DNA of 64,000 nt from VXRJ01 sp965246995 (lineage in GTDB: Bacteria > Acidobacteriota > Vicinamibacteria > Vicinamibacterales > UBA8438): the NCBI GenBank assembly GCA_965246995.1, contig OZ252008.1, forward strand, positions 3,472,001 to 3,536,000, written 5' to 3'. Numbering within the stretch: position 1 is the stretch's first letter; each line of letters starts with the position of its first letter. Shown piece by piece: positions 17,409-25,202 of the stretch. The notes under the pieces were generated by a model that made no database searches, was not told where the DNA came from, and worked only from the letters and a program-made list of their open reading frames with translations. Position numbers and translations under genes: made by a program.

Positions 17409-18194
17409 CTATCGTCCGCGCTGCAGCGTCCGGAGCGAGAAGAACGAGTCTTCGAGATCGATGTCGAACTCCAACTCCTCGTAGCGTAGCGTGGTCCGTT
17501 CGCCCGGCTCGTCCGCCGGAAACATATTCATGACGCCCGGTATCAGGCGGCCGCCAAACTCCTCGAACGCACTGTATTCCTGCGTGCGCGAGAGCTCTCC
17601 GTCCTCGTCGTAGTAGCGGGTCCAGAGCGGCATGTAGTCGTCCTGGCGAATGCGGAACTCGATATGGCCCCAGACCACTGGCGCCTCCGGCTTCGGCGTC
17701 AGGCGGAAGTCCCAGACCGATACGCCGTCTTCATCCCCGTCGAAGGCAATCTCGATGTCGTAGTCCTCGATCAGGCGGCTGTCCTTCACCAGATCGTCAT
17801 TCGTGAAGTGCGACCCCATCCAGGCGCCGCCCATCATCGATGCCGGAACCTTGATGGTCCGGTCTACCTTCGGCAGGTAGTTCCAGATGTCGTCCGCCGC
17901 CTTCAGCGTGGCGGTCCCCGCCTCCCGCTGCGGCGCGCGCAAGCGAACCAGCGAATAGTCGGTGCCGAGCGACCAGATCTCCATCGTTATCTGCCGCTCC
18001 CAGTTCTCGGTCACCACTTCCATGGTCGCCACGCCGCGGCTCGAGTCGCCCCGCAGCATGCGGTCGACGCGGTCCATGATCTCTACCGGGTCTGTCTGGG
18101 CAGCGGCGGGCGCCGCCGGGACCAGCCATGCTGCCGCAGTCAGGATGGCCAGGGGTACAGCGGATCGTGAGCATCGGAACATCGGCACCACCAT
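17409..18194 (-). CDS. LolA-like outer-membrane lipoprotein-sorting protein
   Basis: The exported 261-residue protein has a signal peptide ending near AAPAAAQ (residue 33). The mature part starts TDPVEIMDRVDRMLRGD and continues with the open beta-barrel sequence typical of the LolA_like (PF17131) group, including DIWNYLPKVDRTIKVPASMM. Such proteins carry a hydrophobic cargo across the periplasm. It is first in the five-gene operon with two FtsX permeases, an ATPase and a barrel, so a route inner membrane to carrier to outer membrane is implied. The start may be Met1 or Met5 (18182). A divergent promoter region of about 90 bases separates it from the selenoprotein candidate. Confidence 0.82.
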   Translation of the reverse strand: MVVPMFRCSRSAVPLAILTAAAWLVPAAPAAAQTDPVEIMDRVDRMLRGDSSRGVATMEVVTENWERQITMEIWSLGTDYSLVRLRAPQREAGTATLKAADDIWNYLPKVDRTIKVPASMMGGAWMGSHFTNDDLVKDSRLIEDYDIEIAFDGDEDGVSVWDFRLTPKPEAPVVWGHIEFRIRQDDYMPLWTRYYDEDGELSRTQEYSAFEEFGGRLIPGVMNMFPADEPGERTTLRYEELEFDIDLEDSFFSLRTLQRGR

Positions 18195-18286
18195 TTATCT
18201 GTAGGTAGACGAGAGGCGCCCAACTAGTGTTCCGCCCCTCCATCGTCGCCGTAATCGGACACGCAAACCCAGAGGTCGATGCTATC

Positions 18287-19450
18287 ATGGGCGCCATGAT
18301 ACGCACGCTCTTCGTGGGACTGTTCCTGTGCGCCGCGATGGTGCTCCTTTCCTCGCCGGCGGGCGCGCAAACGCTCGAGCCGGTTGACGTTTCGGCGCTG
18401 GGGCCGCAGGTCGGGGAAACCGTTCCCGACTTCACGCTGCGGGATCAGAGCGGCACCGTCCGCAACCTCGACTCCATTATGGGCGAACGGGGCGCGATGA
18501 TCGTGTTCCACCGTTCGGCCGACTGGTGACCGTACTGCAAAGCGCAGCTCGTGGAGCTGTATGACCGCCTCGATGACTTGCAGGCGCAGGGTCTCGGCGT
18601 CGCCGCCATCAGCTACGACTCGGTAGAGGTTCTCGCCGCGTTCTCGGAACGGCGCGGCATCACGCCGGAACTGCCGCTCCTCTCGGACGATGACTCCGCC
18701 GTGATCCGCGAGTTCGGTATCTACAACCACATCGCCGAAGCGGGCGTCGGCCCCAATGCGGAAGATCCGGACGTCAAGGCGGCGGTGGAACAGTACGTCT
18801 CGGTCTTCGGAGCGAACCCGATGATCGTCGGGACGCCGTTCCCCGGCACTTTCATCGTCGACCGGCAGGGACGCGTAACCTCCCGCTTCTTCGAAGAGTT
18901 CTACCGCGAGCGCAATACCGCGGCGAACATCATGCTGAAGCTGGGCACGCCGATTTCCGGCATCGCCGGCAGCTCGGGCGAGACCGCGCACCTCGAGATC
19001 GAAGCGTCGCAGAGCAATCCCGACATCAGTGTCGGCAGCCGCTTCCACCTGGCCCTCGACATCACGCCGAAGCCGGAGATCCACGTCTATGCGCCGGGCG
19101 CGGAAGACCTGGGCTACCGGGTGATTAACCTCGCGCTCGACATGCCGCCGTTCCTGCGCCTGCTGGAATCGGAGTATCCAGCGTCGGAGATCTACCACTT
19201 CGAGCCGCTCGACGAACGGGTGCCGGTCTACATGCAGTCGTTCCGGCTCATCCAGGAGATCGTGGTGGAGGGCGACCCGGAATCGACCGCCGCACTGGCC
19301 GAACTGGAAGCGGTTACGTTGACCGGTCGACTCGACTACCAGGCGTGCGACGACGCGATCTGCTTCAACCCGATGTCGGTGCCACTCACCTGGACCATCG
19401 CGGTCGCTCCGCTCGACCGCCAGCGCGCGCTGCCCGCCGACGGACAGTAG
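18287..19450 (+). CDS. Exported redoxin + DsbD-alpha-like protein, candidate selenoprotein (UGA = Sec)
   Basis: An in-frame TGA at 18527-18529 splits what is otherwise one continuous protein of 387 residues. Before it lie a signal peptide (ending SSPAGAQ), the redoxin strand GETVPDFTLRDQSG, and IVFHRSADW. After it comes PYCKAQLVELYDRLDDLQAQ. The UGA (residue 81) is thus at the first Cys position of a C-x-x-C redoxin active site (W-U-P-Y-C-K). The thioredoxin-fold continues with GTPFPGTFIVDRQGRV (183-198). The C-terminal part matches the DsbD N-terminal (alpha) fold, with Cys354 and Cys359 in YQACDDAICFNP. A hairpin 15 bases after the UGA could be the SECIS. The start is Met at 18287 (AGAGG 11 bases upstream) or 18296. 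It should reduce a periplasmic thiol or peroxide. A nonsense mutation is the alternative, but position and conservation on both sides argue against it. Confidence 0.82.
18530..18562 (+). promoter_or_regulatory. Putative bacterial SECIS element
   Basis: Immediately 3' of the in-frame UGA the transcript can form a 6-bp perfect stem, CAGCTC (18545-18550) with GAGCTG (18554-18559), closed by the loop GUG (18551-18553). The loop begins 21 bases after the UGA. Known bacterial SECIS hairpins have a G in the first loop positions and a UGA-to-loop distance of roughly 16-37 bases, which this satisfies. No folding program was run. The selB and selC genes are not in this window. Confidence 0.55.
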
Positions 19451-19485
19451 GCGGACAGCGCGCAACCGCGGGCATCGGTGGCCGA

Positions 19486-19518
19486 GGAGCCCGTGGTGAG
19501 GGTTTCACCACGAGCTCC
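19486..19518. terminator. 33-bp MITE-end palindrome between convergent genes
   Basis: Two copies of the MITE/IS end sequence stand back to back: GGAGCCCGTGGTGAGG followed by GTTTCACCACGAGCTCC. They form an imperfect hairpin of about 16 bp per arm. It lies in the 68-base gap between the redoxin gene (plus) and the barrel-like gene (minus), whose TAA stop begins at the next base. It could serve as a two-way terminator. In origin it looks like a MITE that lost its whole interior. Confidence 0.6.
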
Positions 19519-20244
19519 TTAGAACGGGCCGATCTGCAGGCCGATGCTCGCGGTGAATCCTCGCAACTGGCTGTTGCTGGCGCCGGCGGCGCCGATCAGG
19601 CGGTAGCCTGCGCCGCCACCGATGCGGAGCCAGTCAGCCACGTTGAGATGCACGGTGGCCTGGGGTTCCGCGACGAAGAACTCCTGGCGGTAGCGAAACC
19701 AGCCGCCCGACGGATCCGGGAACGGCCAGTCCTCATGGCCGCGCCCCCGGCCGGGCCACCACGCAGGGAAGCGTCCGCCGTGGCGGCCGAAGGAAGACCA
19801 CAGTGGGCTCGACCAGCGGGTGTCATCGTTCAGCGTGGCGGTACCGAGGCCCACGAGGCCGCTGACACTGAAATCCACCAGTCCACCCGGATTGGCGAAC
19901 CACTCGACCAGGCCGCCGCCATAGAGCATCTCGACACCGTCTGAACTCCGGGGCAGCCAGTAAGCCGCACCGCCCACCAGAAAGCGGCGATCCGTCACGA
20001 AGCCGCCGCGCACACCCAGCAACCCGGCCTGCCTCCCGTTCACCTCGGTGAACTTGTAGTCGGGCGCGATAACGATGCCGCTCTCGATCTCCTCGAAGAT
20101 GAAACTCGTGCCGGCCGGCTGCGGCGCCGGCTCCTGCGCCGATGCCGGCAGCGCCATCGCGCCGACCAGCAGCAACGTGTGCGGGAGCACACGCCACCAC
20201 GGGAACGCCTGACGGTCTCTCTCCTCTCGGATGCACGTCGTCAT
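19519..20244 (-). CDS. Exported hypothetical protein, likely outer-membrane barrel
   Basis: The 241-residue protein has a late signal peptide (hydrophobic VLPHTLLLVGAMALPASAQ, cleavage near residue 37). A region follows with many glycines and alternating hydrophobic residues (GFVTDRRFLVGGAAYWLPR, VDFSVSGLVGLGTATLN), ending GFTASIGLQIGPF. That pattern suggests an 8-stranded barrel. No family name can be given. Its ATG overlaps the stop of the upstream PEGA gene (20241-20244), so the two were one transcription unit. The upstream unit has been damaged by an IS481-type insertion, so expression may now depend on other signals. Confidence 0.6.
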   Translation of the reverse strand: MTTCIREERDRQAFPWWRVLPHTLLLVGAMALPASAQEPAPQPAGTSFIFEEIESGIVIAPDYKFTEVNGRQAGLLGVRGGFVTDRRFLVGGAAYWLPRSSDGVEMLYGGGLVEWFANPGGLVDFSVSGLVGLGTATLNDDTRWSSPLWSSFGRHGGRFPAWWPGRGRGHEDWPFPDPSGGWFRYRQEFFVAEPQATVHLNVADWLRIGGGAGYRLIGAAGASNSQLRGFTASIGLQIGPF

Positions 20245-20523
20245 GGCTCCCTCCGATTCTGTGCGGCCGGCGGGAGGCTGACGTTGAGGACCCTCGCCTC
20301 GCCCGGTGGGATCTGGACCTCGACGGCGTACGGGTGATGCCCGTCGCGGCTCACTTCGAGGCTGTGGGAGCCGGCGCCCAGGTCAAGCACCAGTTCGCCT
20401 ACCGTCTCGTGTCCCGTCCACCGTTCCCCATCGACAAGGATCGTGGCGTCCGCCGGTTGCACCCGCACGATGAGCGTGCCGAACGGGTTCGTCTGGGCAC
20501 CGGCGATACCGGGGTCAGGCGAC
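20241..20523 (-). pseudogene. 5'-truncated PEGA-domain protein
   Basis: The frame reads NPFGTLIVRVQPADATILVD, then a PEGA-type beta-rich repeat with LGAGSHSLEVSRDGHHPY and VEVQIPPGEARVLNVSLPP. PEGA domains bind surfaces or decorate secreted proteins, normally after a signal peptide or another domain. Here the 5' part is lost at about 20523, where transposase-like sequence begins. A GTG at 20468 could start a 75-residue product without a signal peptide. I regard it as the C-terminal remnant of a longer exported protein. Confidence 0.6.
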
Positions 20524-20573
20524 GGCAGACTCCCCGTGACGGGTGGCGGTGACGGCCGGCCCCAGTGCCCGTG

Positions 20574-20775
20574 GCGAGCAATGGGGTCTGGAGCTGCGGT
20601 CCTGCAACCCGGCGGCGCCCTCGGCTTGATAGCGGGCGACCCACTTGCGCACAGTGCGGGTACAGACCCCGACAGCGGCGGCCACCGCCGCCGGGGTCTG
20701 GCCTTGATCGAGAATCCGGAGCACGACGTCGGCTCGACTCCGCGGCGTCAACTTGGCATTCTTGTGGATGTCCAC
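20574..20775 (-). pseudogene. IS481-type transposase N-terminal remnant
   Basis: MDIHKNAKLTPRSRADVV, then AVGVCTRTVRKWVARYQAEG and GLQDRSSRPHCSP, are the N-terminal helix-turn-helix region of IS481-family transposases, which bind the element ends. The catalytic integrase core (about 200 residues) is missing. Similarity ends at about 20574, close to where the PEGA coding sequence resumes. This insertion or deletion removed the start of the PEGA gene. Confidence 0.7.
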
Positions 20776-20861
20776 TCGGTCCTCCTTCCGGGAAACCGTT
20801 GGCCTGGCACCTTCAGTTTCCTCGGTCGGGTCCGAGTGGACAACCTATTGAAAGATCACAG

Positions 20862-21026
20862 CTAGGAGCCCGTGGTGAAACCCGCGTAGCACCGAGAGCG
20901 GTGAGGCGCCCGGCTGACAAGGCGCGACGAGGGAGCATATTGGCCATATTCGACCGACGAGCAACGCCGTTCAGGCGGGATGCATCGCCGCTCGAATGTA
21001 GCGGGGGTTTCACCACGGGCTCCTAC
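20862..21026 (+). repeat. MITE copy A (165 bp, short form)
   Basis: The non-coding repeat begins CTAG then GGAGCCCGTGGTGAAACCC and ends with the same 19 bases inverted plus CTAC. Both arms stay partly complementary for about 45 bases. It shares its interior with copies B and C, including GCATATTGGCCATATT, but lacks their hairpin of about 20 bases (a CGGACTG stem). The terminal 16 bases match the right end of the IS1182-like elements in 15 positions. It sits 2 bases from the stop codon of the gene at 21028-21720. Confidence 0.85.
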
Positions 21027-21027
21027 A

Positions 21028-21720
21028 CTAGCGCCCCTCCAGGTCATAGACGCGGCGGAACTCGCCGCCGCCATCACCGCCGCGCCCACCTTCCACGCGG
21101 GACGTGACGATCAACTGTCGTCCTCCCCCGTCGTCGGCGCGCACCTCGTACGACCGCTGCACGCGGAACGACCGTCGCGTATCCAGTTCCACTTCTGTCA
21201 CCAGCCGGTCACCGTCCCAGCGCGTCTTCCGCCGCACCTGCATGCTGCTGCCAGCAAGGCCGGCGTGATCGCGGTTATCCGGGATCAGGCGGACCACGCG
21301 ACCGTCGGCGTATCTGAGACCGACTTCATCGGCGGTCGTGACGATGGTCATCCGGCCAGGCGCAGCCAGCAGGGCACTCATCGCCTCCCGCATCGCTTGA
21401 CGCATCCGGGCCATCTCCTGCGGGTCGGGCCGGTCGCCGCCACGGTCACCTCCGAAGCCACCGCGGCCGCCGCCGAAGCCACCGCGGCCACCGCCGAAGC
21501 CACCCGGCCCACGGCCCCCGAAACCCCCGCCCCGATCGGGGTCACCCCGATCACCGTCCTCCCGGCCGGCGAGCCGGCCGGACGGGTCGTCACTCAAATC
21601 CCGGTTCAGCACCCAAACACCGTCGATGCCGCCGGTCTGCGCTTCCGCTGCATCCGGCGATGGTCCCGCCACGCCCAGCAGACCGACCGCCAGCATCACT
21701 GTCCACCACTGACATCTCAT
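21028..21720 (-). CDS. Secreted glycine/arginine-rich (RGG-like) hypothetical protein
   Basis: The 230-residue protein has a signal peptide ending near DAAEAQ (residue 28). A low-complexity segment follows (about 58-95) of FGGGRG-type repeats with Asp and Arg, then a globular domain with RMTIVTTADEVGLRYADGR and VTEVELDTRRSFRVQRSYEV. The globular part is lipocalin-like in its beta pattern and ends VYDLEGR. Similar two-part proteins are common in acidobacterial genomes as far as I know, but their function is unknown. MITE copy A ends 2 bases beyond its stop. No operon partner is visible. Confidence 0.7.
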   Translation of the reverse strand: MRCQWWTVMLAVGLLGVAGPSPDAAEAQTGGIDGVWVLNRDLSDDPSGRLAGREDGDRGDPDRGGGFGGRGPGGFGGGRGGFGGGRGGFGGDRGGDRPDPQEMARMRQAMREAMSALLAAPGRMTIVTTADEVGLRYADGRVVRLIPDNRDHAGLAGSSMQVRRKTRWDGDRLVTEVELDTRRSFRVQRSYEVRADDGGGRQLIVTSRVEGGRGGDGGGEFRRVYDLEGR

Positions 21721-21801
21721 CGGATCCCCCTCTCAAGCACCGCTCATGACTAGCGACCCGCCAGCGCCGCCGAATATTCCGTGCCCGCCCACCCATCACC
21801 C

Positions 21802-21807
21802 TATAAT
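21802..21807 (+). promoter_or_regulatory. Putative -10 box (TATAAT)
   Basis: A perfect TATAAT lies 36 bases before the ATG of the sulfatase-fold lipoprotein gene at 21844. No good TTGACA-like partner is seen at 16-18 bases upstream. Confidence 0.4.
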
Positions 21808-21843
21808 CGACTACTTGCCGTCCGCGGCCGGGCAGATGTCGTG

Positions 21844-23073
21844 ATGAGAACGATAACTAGAAGCGCGGCGATCGCGCTAACCGCTCTGGTCTTTACCGGC
21901 TGCGGCGCACCCACCAACGCTTCCCGCGACACGGGCCGCAGCCCCGACGCCCCTTCCGGGCCACCGAACATCCTCTGGATCATCGCGGAGCCGGAGACAC
22001 CGGCCCTGGGAGAACTGGCGGCCGAGGGCGCGCGGTTCACCCAGGCCTTTGCCGTGACGCCGGACGGCGTGGCAGGACGCTCGGCGATCCTTACCGGGAT
22101 GTACCCGGCCGCCATCGGAATCCACCGGTCGGGAGTGACCGCGGTGCCGCCGCCGCACGTCCGGAGCGTGGCGGAGACGCTCCGCGCGGCGGGCTACTTC
22201 ACGACTTTCGCCTCGCACCACCGGGAGACCGCGGCCCTGGGCGACGCGTTCCGACCGCCGTCGCGGGACGATGCGCCGCCGGGCGCCGAACGCGTCCCGC
22301 TAGGCTCCTGGGATCAGGTGGGCGCCGAGGCGCACTGGCGGCACCGGGACCGGCGGCAGCCCTTCTTCGCGGTCATCGATCTCAGCGAGGCGAGCACGAA
22401 CGCGAGCGCCGGCGATCAGCAGATCGCGCAGATCCTGGAGGAGCTCGACGCCGACAACCTGGCCCGCAACACTGCGGTTTTTGCCTTCGCGGAACCGGAT
22501 TTGTCCGCCCCGTTCGGGGCCCGGACACTGACGGAGGCGGACCTGCAGATCCCCCTCGCCGTCCGCTGGCCGGGCCGGATTCCGGCCGGCACGGTGCGCG
22601 ACGACCCGGTGACCACTGTCGACTTCGCGCCGACCCTGCTTGCTCTCGGCGGCGTGCCGGTCCCGGACGATCTGCCGGGCCGCGCCTTTCTGGACCGCGC
22701 CGGGACAGACGGGCCACCCTCGGCCGATCCTCTGACAGAGGTGCGCCGCGCGCTCGACGACCGGATGGCGTCGGTCGACGTTCCGTCGGTCGACGTCCCG
22801 GACGGCGAGCATCCGACGGCACCGCGACCCGAGTCGTATCCCCGCGGCGGCATCTTCCACGTCGCACCGCGCGTCAGCATCACCTGCCCGACGGAAGGGG
22901 CAGTGATCGAGTACACCACCGACAGCCACGAACCATTCCAGTGGAAGCTCTACACCGGTCCGTTCCGGTTCGTCGACTGGCAGCTCCAGTTCCGCTGCGG
23001 CCGCCTCGGCTACCACGACAGCGAGATCGTGAAGTACGAATTCGACGTGGAATACAACTGGTGGGACTACTGA
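21844..23073 (+). CDS. Sulfatase-fold lipoprotein lacking catalytic residues (pseudoenzyme)
   Basis: The 409-residue lipoprotein has lipobox FTGC (Cys about residue 19). The fold is that of the alkaline-phosphatase/sulfatase superfamily: PPNILWIIAEPETPALGELA aligns with the usual PNIV-VADD start, GRSAILTGMYPAAIGIHRSG with the active-site helix, and DDPVTTVDFAPTLLALGGVP with the conserved late segment. But the Cys that becomes formylglycine (C-x-P-S-R) is Gly in DGVAGRSAILTG, and the metal Asp pair is replaced by Glu-Pro. Hydrolysis of sulfate esters is thus unlikely. The last 70 residues resemble a chitobiase C-terminal beta domain (SITCPTEGAVIEYTTD). It may bind sulfated glycans without cleaving them. 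The start ATG is chosen for the signal peptide. Confidence 0.75.
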   Translation: MRTITRSAAIALTALVFTGCGAPTNASRDTGRSPDAPSGPPNILWIIAEPETPALGELAAEGARFTQAFAVTPDGVAGRSAILTGMYPAAIGIHRSGVTAVPPPHVRSVAETLRAAGYFTTFASHHRETAALGDAFRPPSRDDAPPGAERVPLGSWDQVGAEAHWRHRDRRQPFFAVIDLSEASTNASAGDQQIAQILEELDADNLARNTAVFAFAEPDLSAPFGARTLTEADLQIPLAVRWPGRIPAGTVRDDPVTTVDFAPTLLALGGVPVPDDLPGRAFLDRAGTDGPPSADPLTEVRRALDDRMASVDVPSVDVPDGEHPTAPRPESYPRGGIFHVAPRVSITCPTEGAVIEYTTDSHEPFQWKLYTGPFRFVDWQLQFRCGRLGYHDSEIVKYEFDVEYNWWDY

Positions 23074-23083
23074 CCCCGGTCCC

Positions 23084-23089
23084 TATAAT
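23084..23089 (+). promoter_or_regulatory. Putative -10 box (TATAAT)
   Basis: A perfect TATAAT lies 51 bases before the ATG of the alpha/beta hydrolase gene, just after the stop of the preceding gene. The -35 region is not recognisable. Confidence 0.4.
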
Positions 23090-23140
23090 GAAGGCCCCGG
23101 CGCACCGTGCGGCGCCGGCTGACGCCATGGAGGACGACTG

Positions 23141-25198
23141 ATGTTCCGCATCATCCCGCCACTCGCCGCCGTTCTCGCCGCCCTGCTCGTTGCTACCGCC
23201 CCGGCCTCGGCCGAGGTGAAGCGCGTTGAAGTCGAAACGCGCGTCGATGTCGCTGACGGCCGCGCGTGGGGCCTGGCCGGCCCGTACGAGGCGATTGCCG
23301 GCACCATCCACTTCGAGGTGGACCCGTCGAACCCGGCGAACCGGATCGTGACCGACATCGAGCATGCGCCGCGTAACGGCCAGGGCATGGTCGAGTTCCG
23401 CTCCAACTTCTACCTGCTGAAACCGAAGGCGATGGAGCGCGGCAACGGCGCCGTCCTCTACGAGGTGTCGAACCGGGGCGGCAAAGGGATGCTTGGCTAC
23501 TTCAACAACGCCGCCGGCAGCCGCTCCCCGCAGACCGCCGAGGAGATGGGCGACGGATTCCTGCTCGAGAACGGCTTCTCGCTCCTCTGGCTCGGCTGGC
23601 AGTTCGACGTCCCGGTGCGCGACGGGCAGATGCGGCTCCACACGCCGACCGCGGTGGGCGCCGCCGGCGCCGCCATCACGGGACTCGTCCGGAGTGAGGT
23701 GATCGTCACCGAGCGCGCTTTCGACCGGACGGTCGCCGACCGGAACCACATCCCGTACCCGGTGGCCGACCCGAACGATGCGGCGAACGTGATGACCGTG
23801 CGCGACGGCGTCGGGCAACCGCGCCGTGTCGTCCCGCGCGATCAGTGGCGCTTCGCCCGCGTCGATGACAACGGCAATGTCGTGGACGATCCGACCCGCG
23901 TCTGGCTGGACGGCGGCTTCGAACCGCACAAGATCTACGACATCGTCTACGTCTCCCAGGATCCCGCGCTAGTCGGCCTTGGCCCCGCCGCACTGCGGGA
24001 CATGATCTCGCAGTTGAAGTACGACGCGACCCCGGAACTGGGGCTGTCGGCCGACGCGATCGACCGCGCCCTCGCGTGGGGTGTCTCCCAGAGCGGGCGG
24101 TTCCTCCGGACGTTCCTCTACCACGGCTTCAACACCGACGAGGGGAACCGCCGGGCGTTCGACGGCGTGATTGCGCACGTCGCCGGCGCCGGCCGCGGCA
24201 GCTTCAACCACCGTTTCGCGCAGCCGTCGCGCGACGGGCATCCGTTCCTCAACAAGCTCTACCCGAGCGACATCTTCCCGTTCACGGACGTCACCCAGCA
24301 TGACCCGGAGACCGACATGCGCGACGGCCTGCTGGCCGGCATTCAGCCGGGCCACATGCCGAAGGTCTTCTACACAAATTCCTCCTACGAGTACTGGGGA
24401 CGCGCCGCGTCGCTGATTCACACGTCACTCGACGGGAACTCGGACTCGCCGCTGCTCGACAACGTCCGGATCTACTCGTTCGCGGGCGGACAGCACGGCC
24501 CGGGCCGCTTCCCGCCGCAGCGGACCAGTGGCCAGCAGCCGAGCAACCCGAACGACTACTCCTGGTTCCTCCGCCCGCTGGTCCTCGCGATGGAGCGCTG
24601 GACGGCGGAAGATGCGGCGCCTCCACCGCCGAGTGTCTACCCGACCGTCGCTGACGGCGATCTGGTGCGCCCGGAAGCTCTCGGCTTCCCGAACCTGCCG
24701 GGCGTCGGCCAGCCAGCCGAACCGCACCTCGCCTACCGTGCCGTCTACGGTCCGGAGTTCCGGACCCGCGGCGTCGCCTCCGTGCAGCCGCCGGAGGTGC
24801 TCTCGGCGTTCCCGATCCTGGTGCCGGCCGTCAACGACGACGGGAACGAGACGGGTGGACTGATGATGCCCGAAGTGGCCGTGCCGCTCGCCACCTACAC
24901 CGGCTGGAACCTGTTCCACGCCGACGCGGGTCCGCCCGACGTCCTGTCGAGCATGCAGGGCTCCTACATTCCGTTCCCCCGGACCCGCGCCGAGCGCGAT
25001 CAGGCGAGCGATCCGCGCCCATCGGTGGAGGATCGCTACGGCAGCCGCGCGGAGTACCTCGGCCGCGTCACCGAAGCGGCACTTGCGCTGGTGGACGATG
25101 ACTATCTGCTGGCCCGTGACCTGCAGCCGATCCTGACCCAGGCCGCCCGCCACTGGGATTACCTGATGGCCGACGGCGGCGGCGGGATTCAGCCGTAG
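23141..25198 (+). CDS. Exported alpha/beta-hydrolase domain protein (Abhydrolase_10 type)
   Basis: The 685-residue protein has a signal peptide (APASAE cleavage about residue 24). A long N-terminal beta region follows (SNRGGKGMLGYFNNAAGSRS). The hydrolase core begins near residue 270, with the nucleophile elbow ALAWGVSQSGRFLRTFLYHG (Trp313, nucleophile Ser316 or Ser318). HVAGAGRGSFNHRFAQPSRD and a late His (SFAGGQHGPGRF) fit the family. These secreted hydrolases act on esters of unknown nature. The protein has the full length for the group. An amidohydrolase gene follows by 4 bases, so the two are probably cotranscribed. The GAGGAC just before the ATG is a plausible ribosome site. Confidence 0.8.
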   Translation: MFRIIPPLAAVLAALLVATAPASAEVKRVEVETRVDVADGRAWGLAGPYEAIAGTIHFEVDPSNPANRIVTDIEHAPRNGQGMVEFRSNFYLLKPKAMERGNGAVLYEVSNRGGKGMLGYFNNAAGSRSPQTAEEMGDGFLLENGFSLLWLGWQFDVPVRDGQMRLHTPTAVGAAGAAITGLVRSEVIVTERAFDRTVADRNHIPYPVADPNDAANVMTVRDGVGQPRRVVPRDQWRFARVDDNGNVVDDPTRVWLDGGFEPHKIYDIVYVSQDPALVGLGPAALRDMISQLKYDATPELGLSADAIDRALAWGVSQSGRFLRTFLYHGFNTDEGNRRAFDGVIAHVAGAGRGSFNHRFAQPSRDGHPFLNKLYPSDIFPFTDVTQHDPETDMRDGLLAGIQPGHMPKVFYTNSSYEYWGRAASLIHTSLDGNSDSPLLDNVRIYSFAGGQHGPGRFPPQRTSGQQPSNPNDYSWFLRPLVLAMERWTAEDAAPPPPSVYPTVADGDLVRPEALGFPNLPGVGQPAEPHLAYRAVYGPEFRTRGVASVQPPEVLSAFPILVPAVNDDGNETGGLMMPEVAVPLATYTGWNLFHADAGPPDVLSSMQGSYIPFPRTRAERDQASDPRPSVEDRYGSRAEYLGRVTEAALALVDDDYLLARDLQPILTQAARHWDYLMADGGGGIQP

Positions 25199-25202
25199 TA
25201 CC

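Noticed and set aside
18527..18529. Treating the redoxin gene as two genes or a pseudogene
   Set aside because: The downstream part lacks a start with a ribosome site and the TGA is exactly at a catalytic Cys position; both halves show full conservation.
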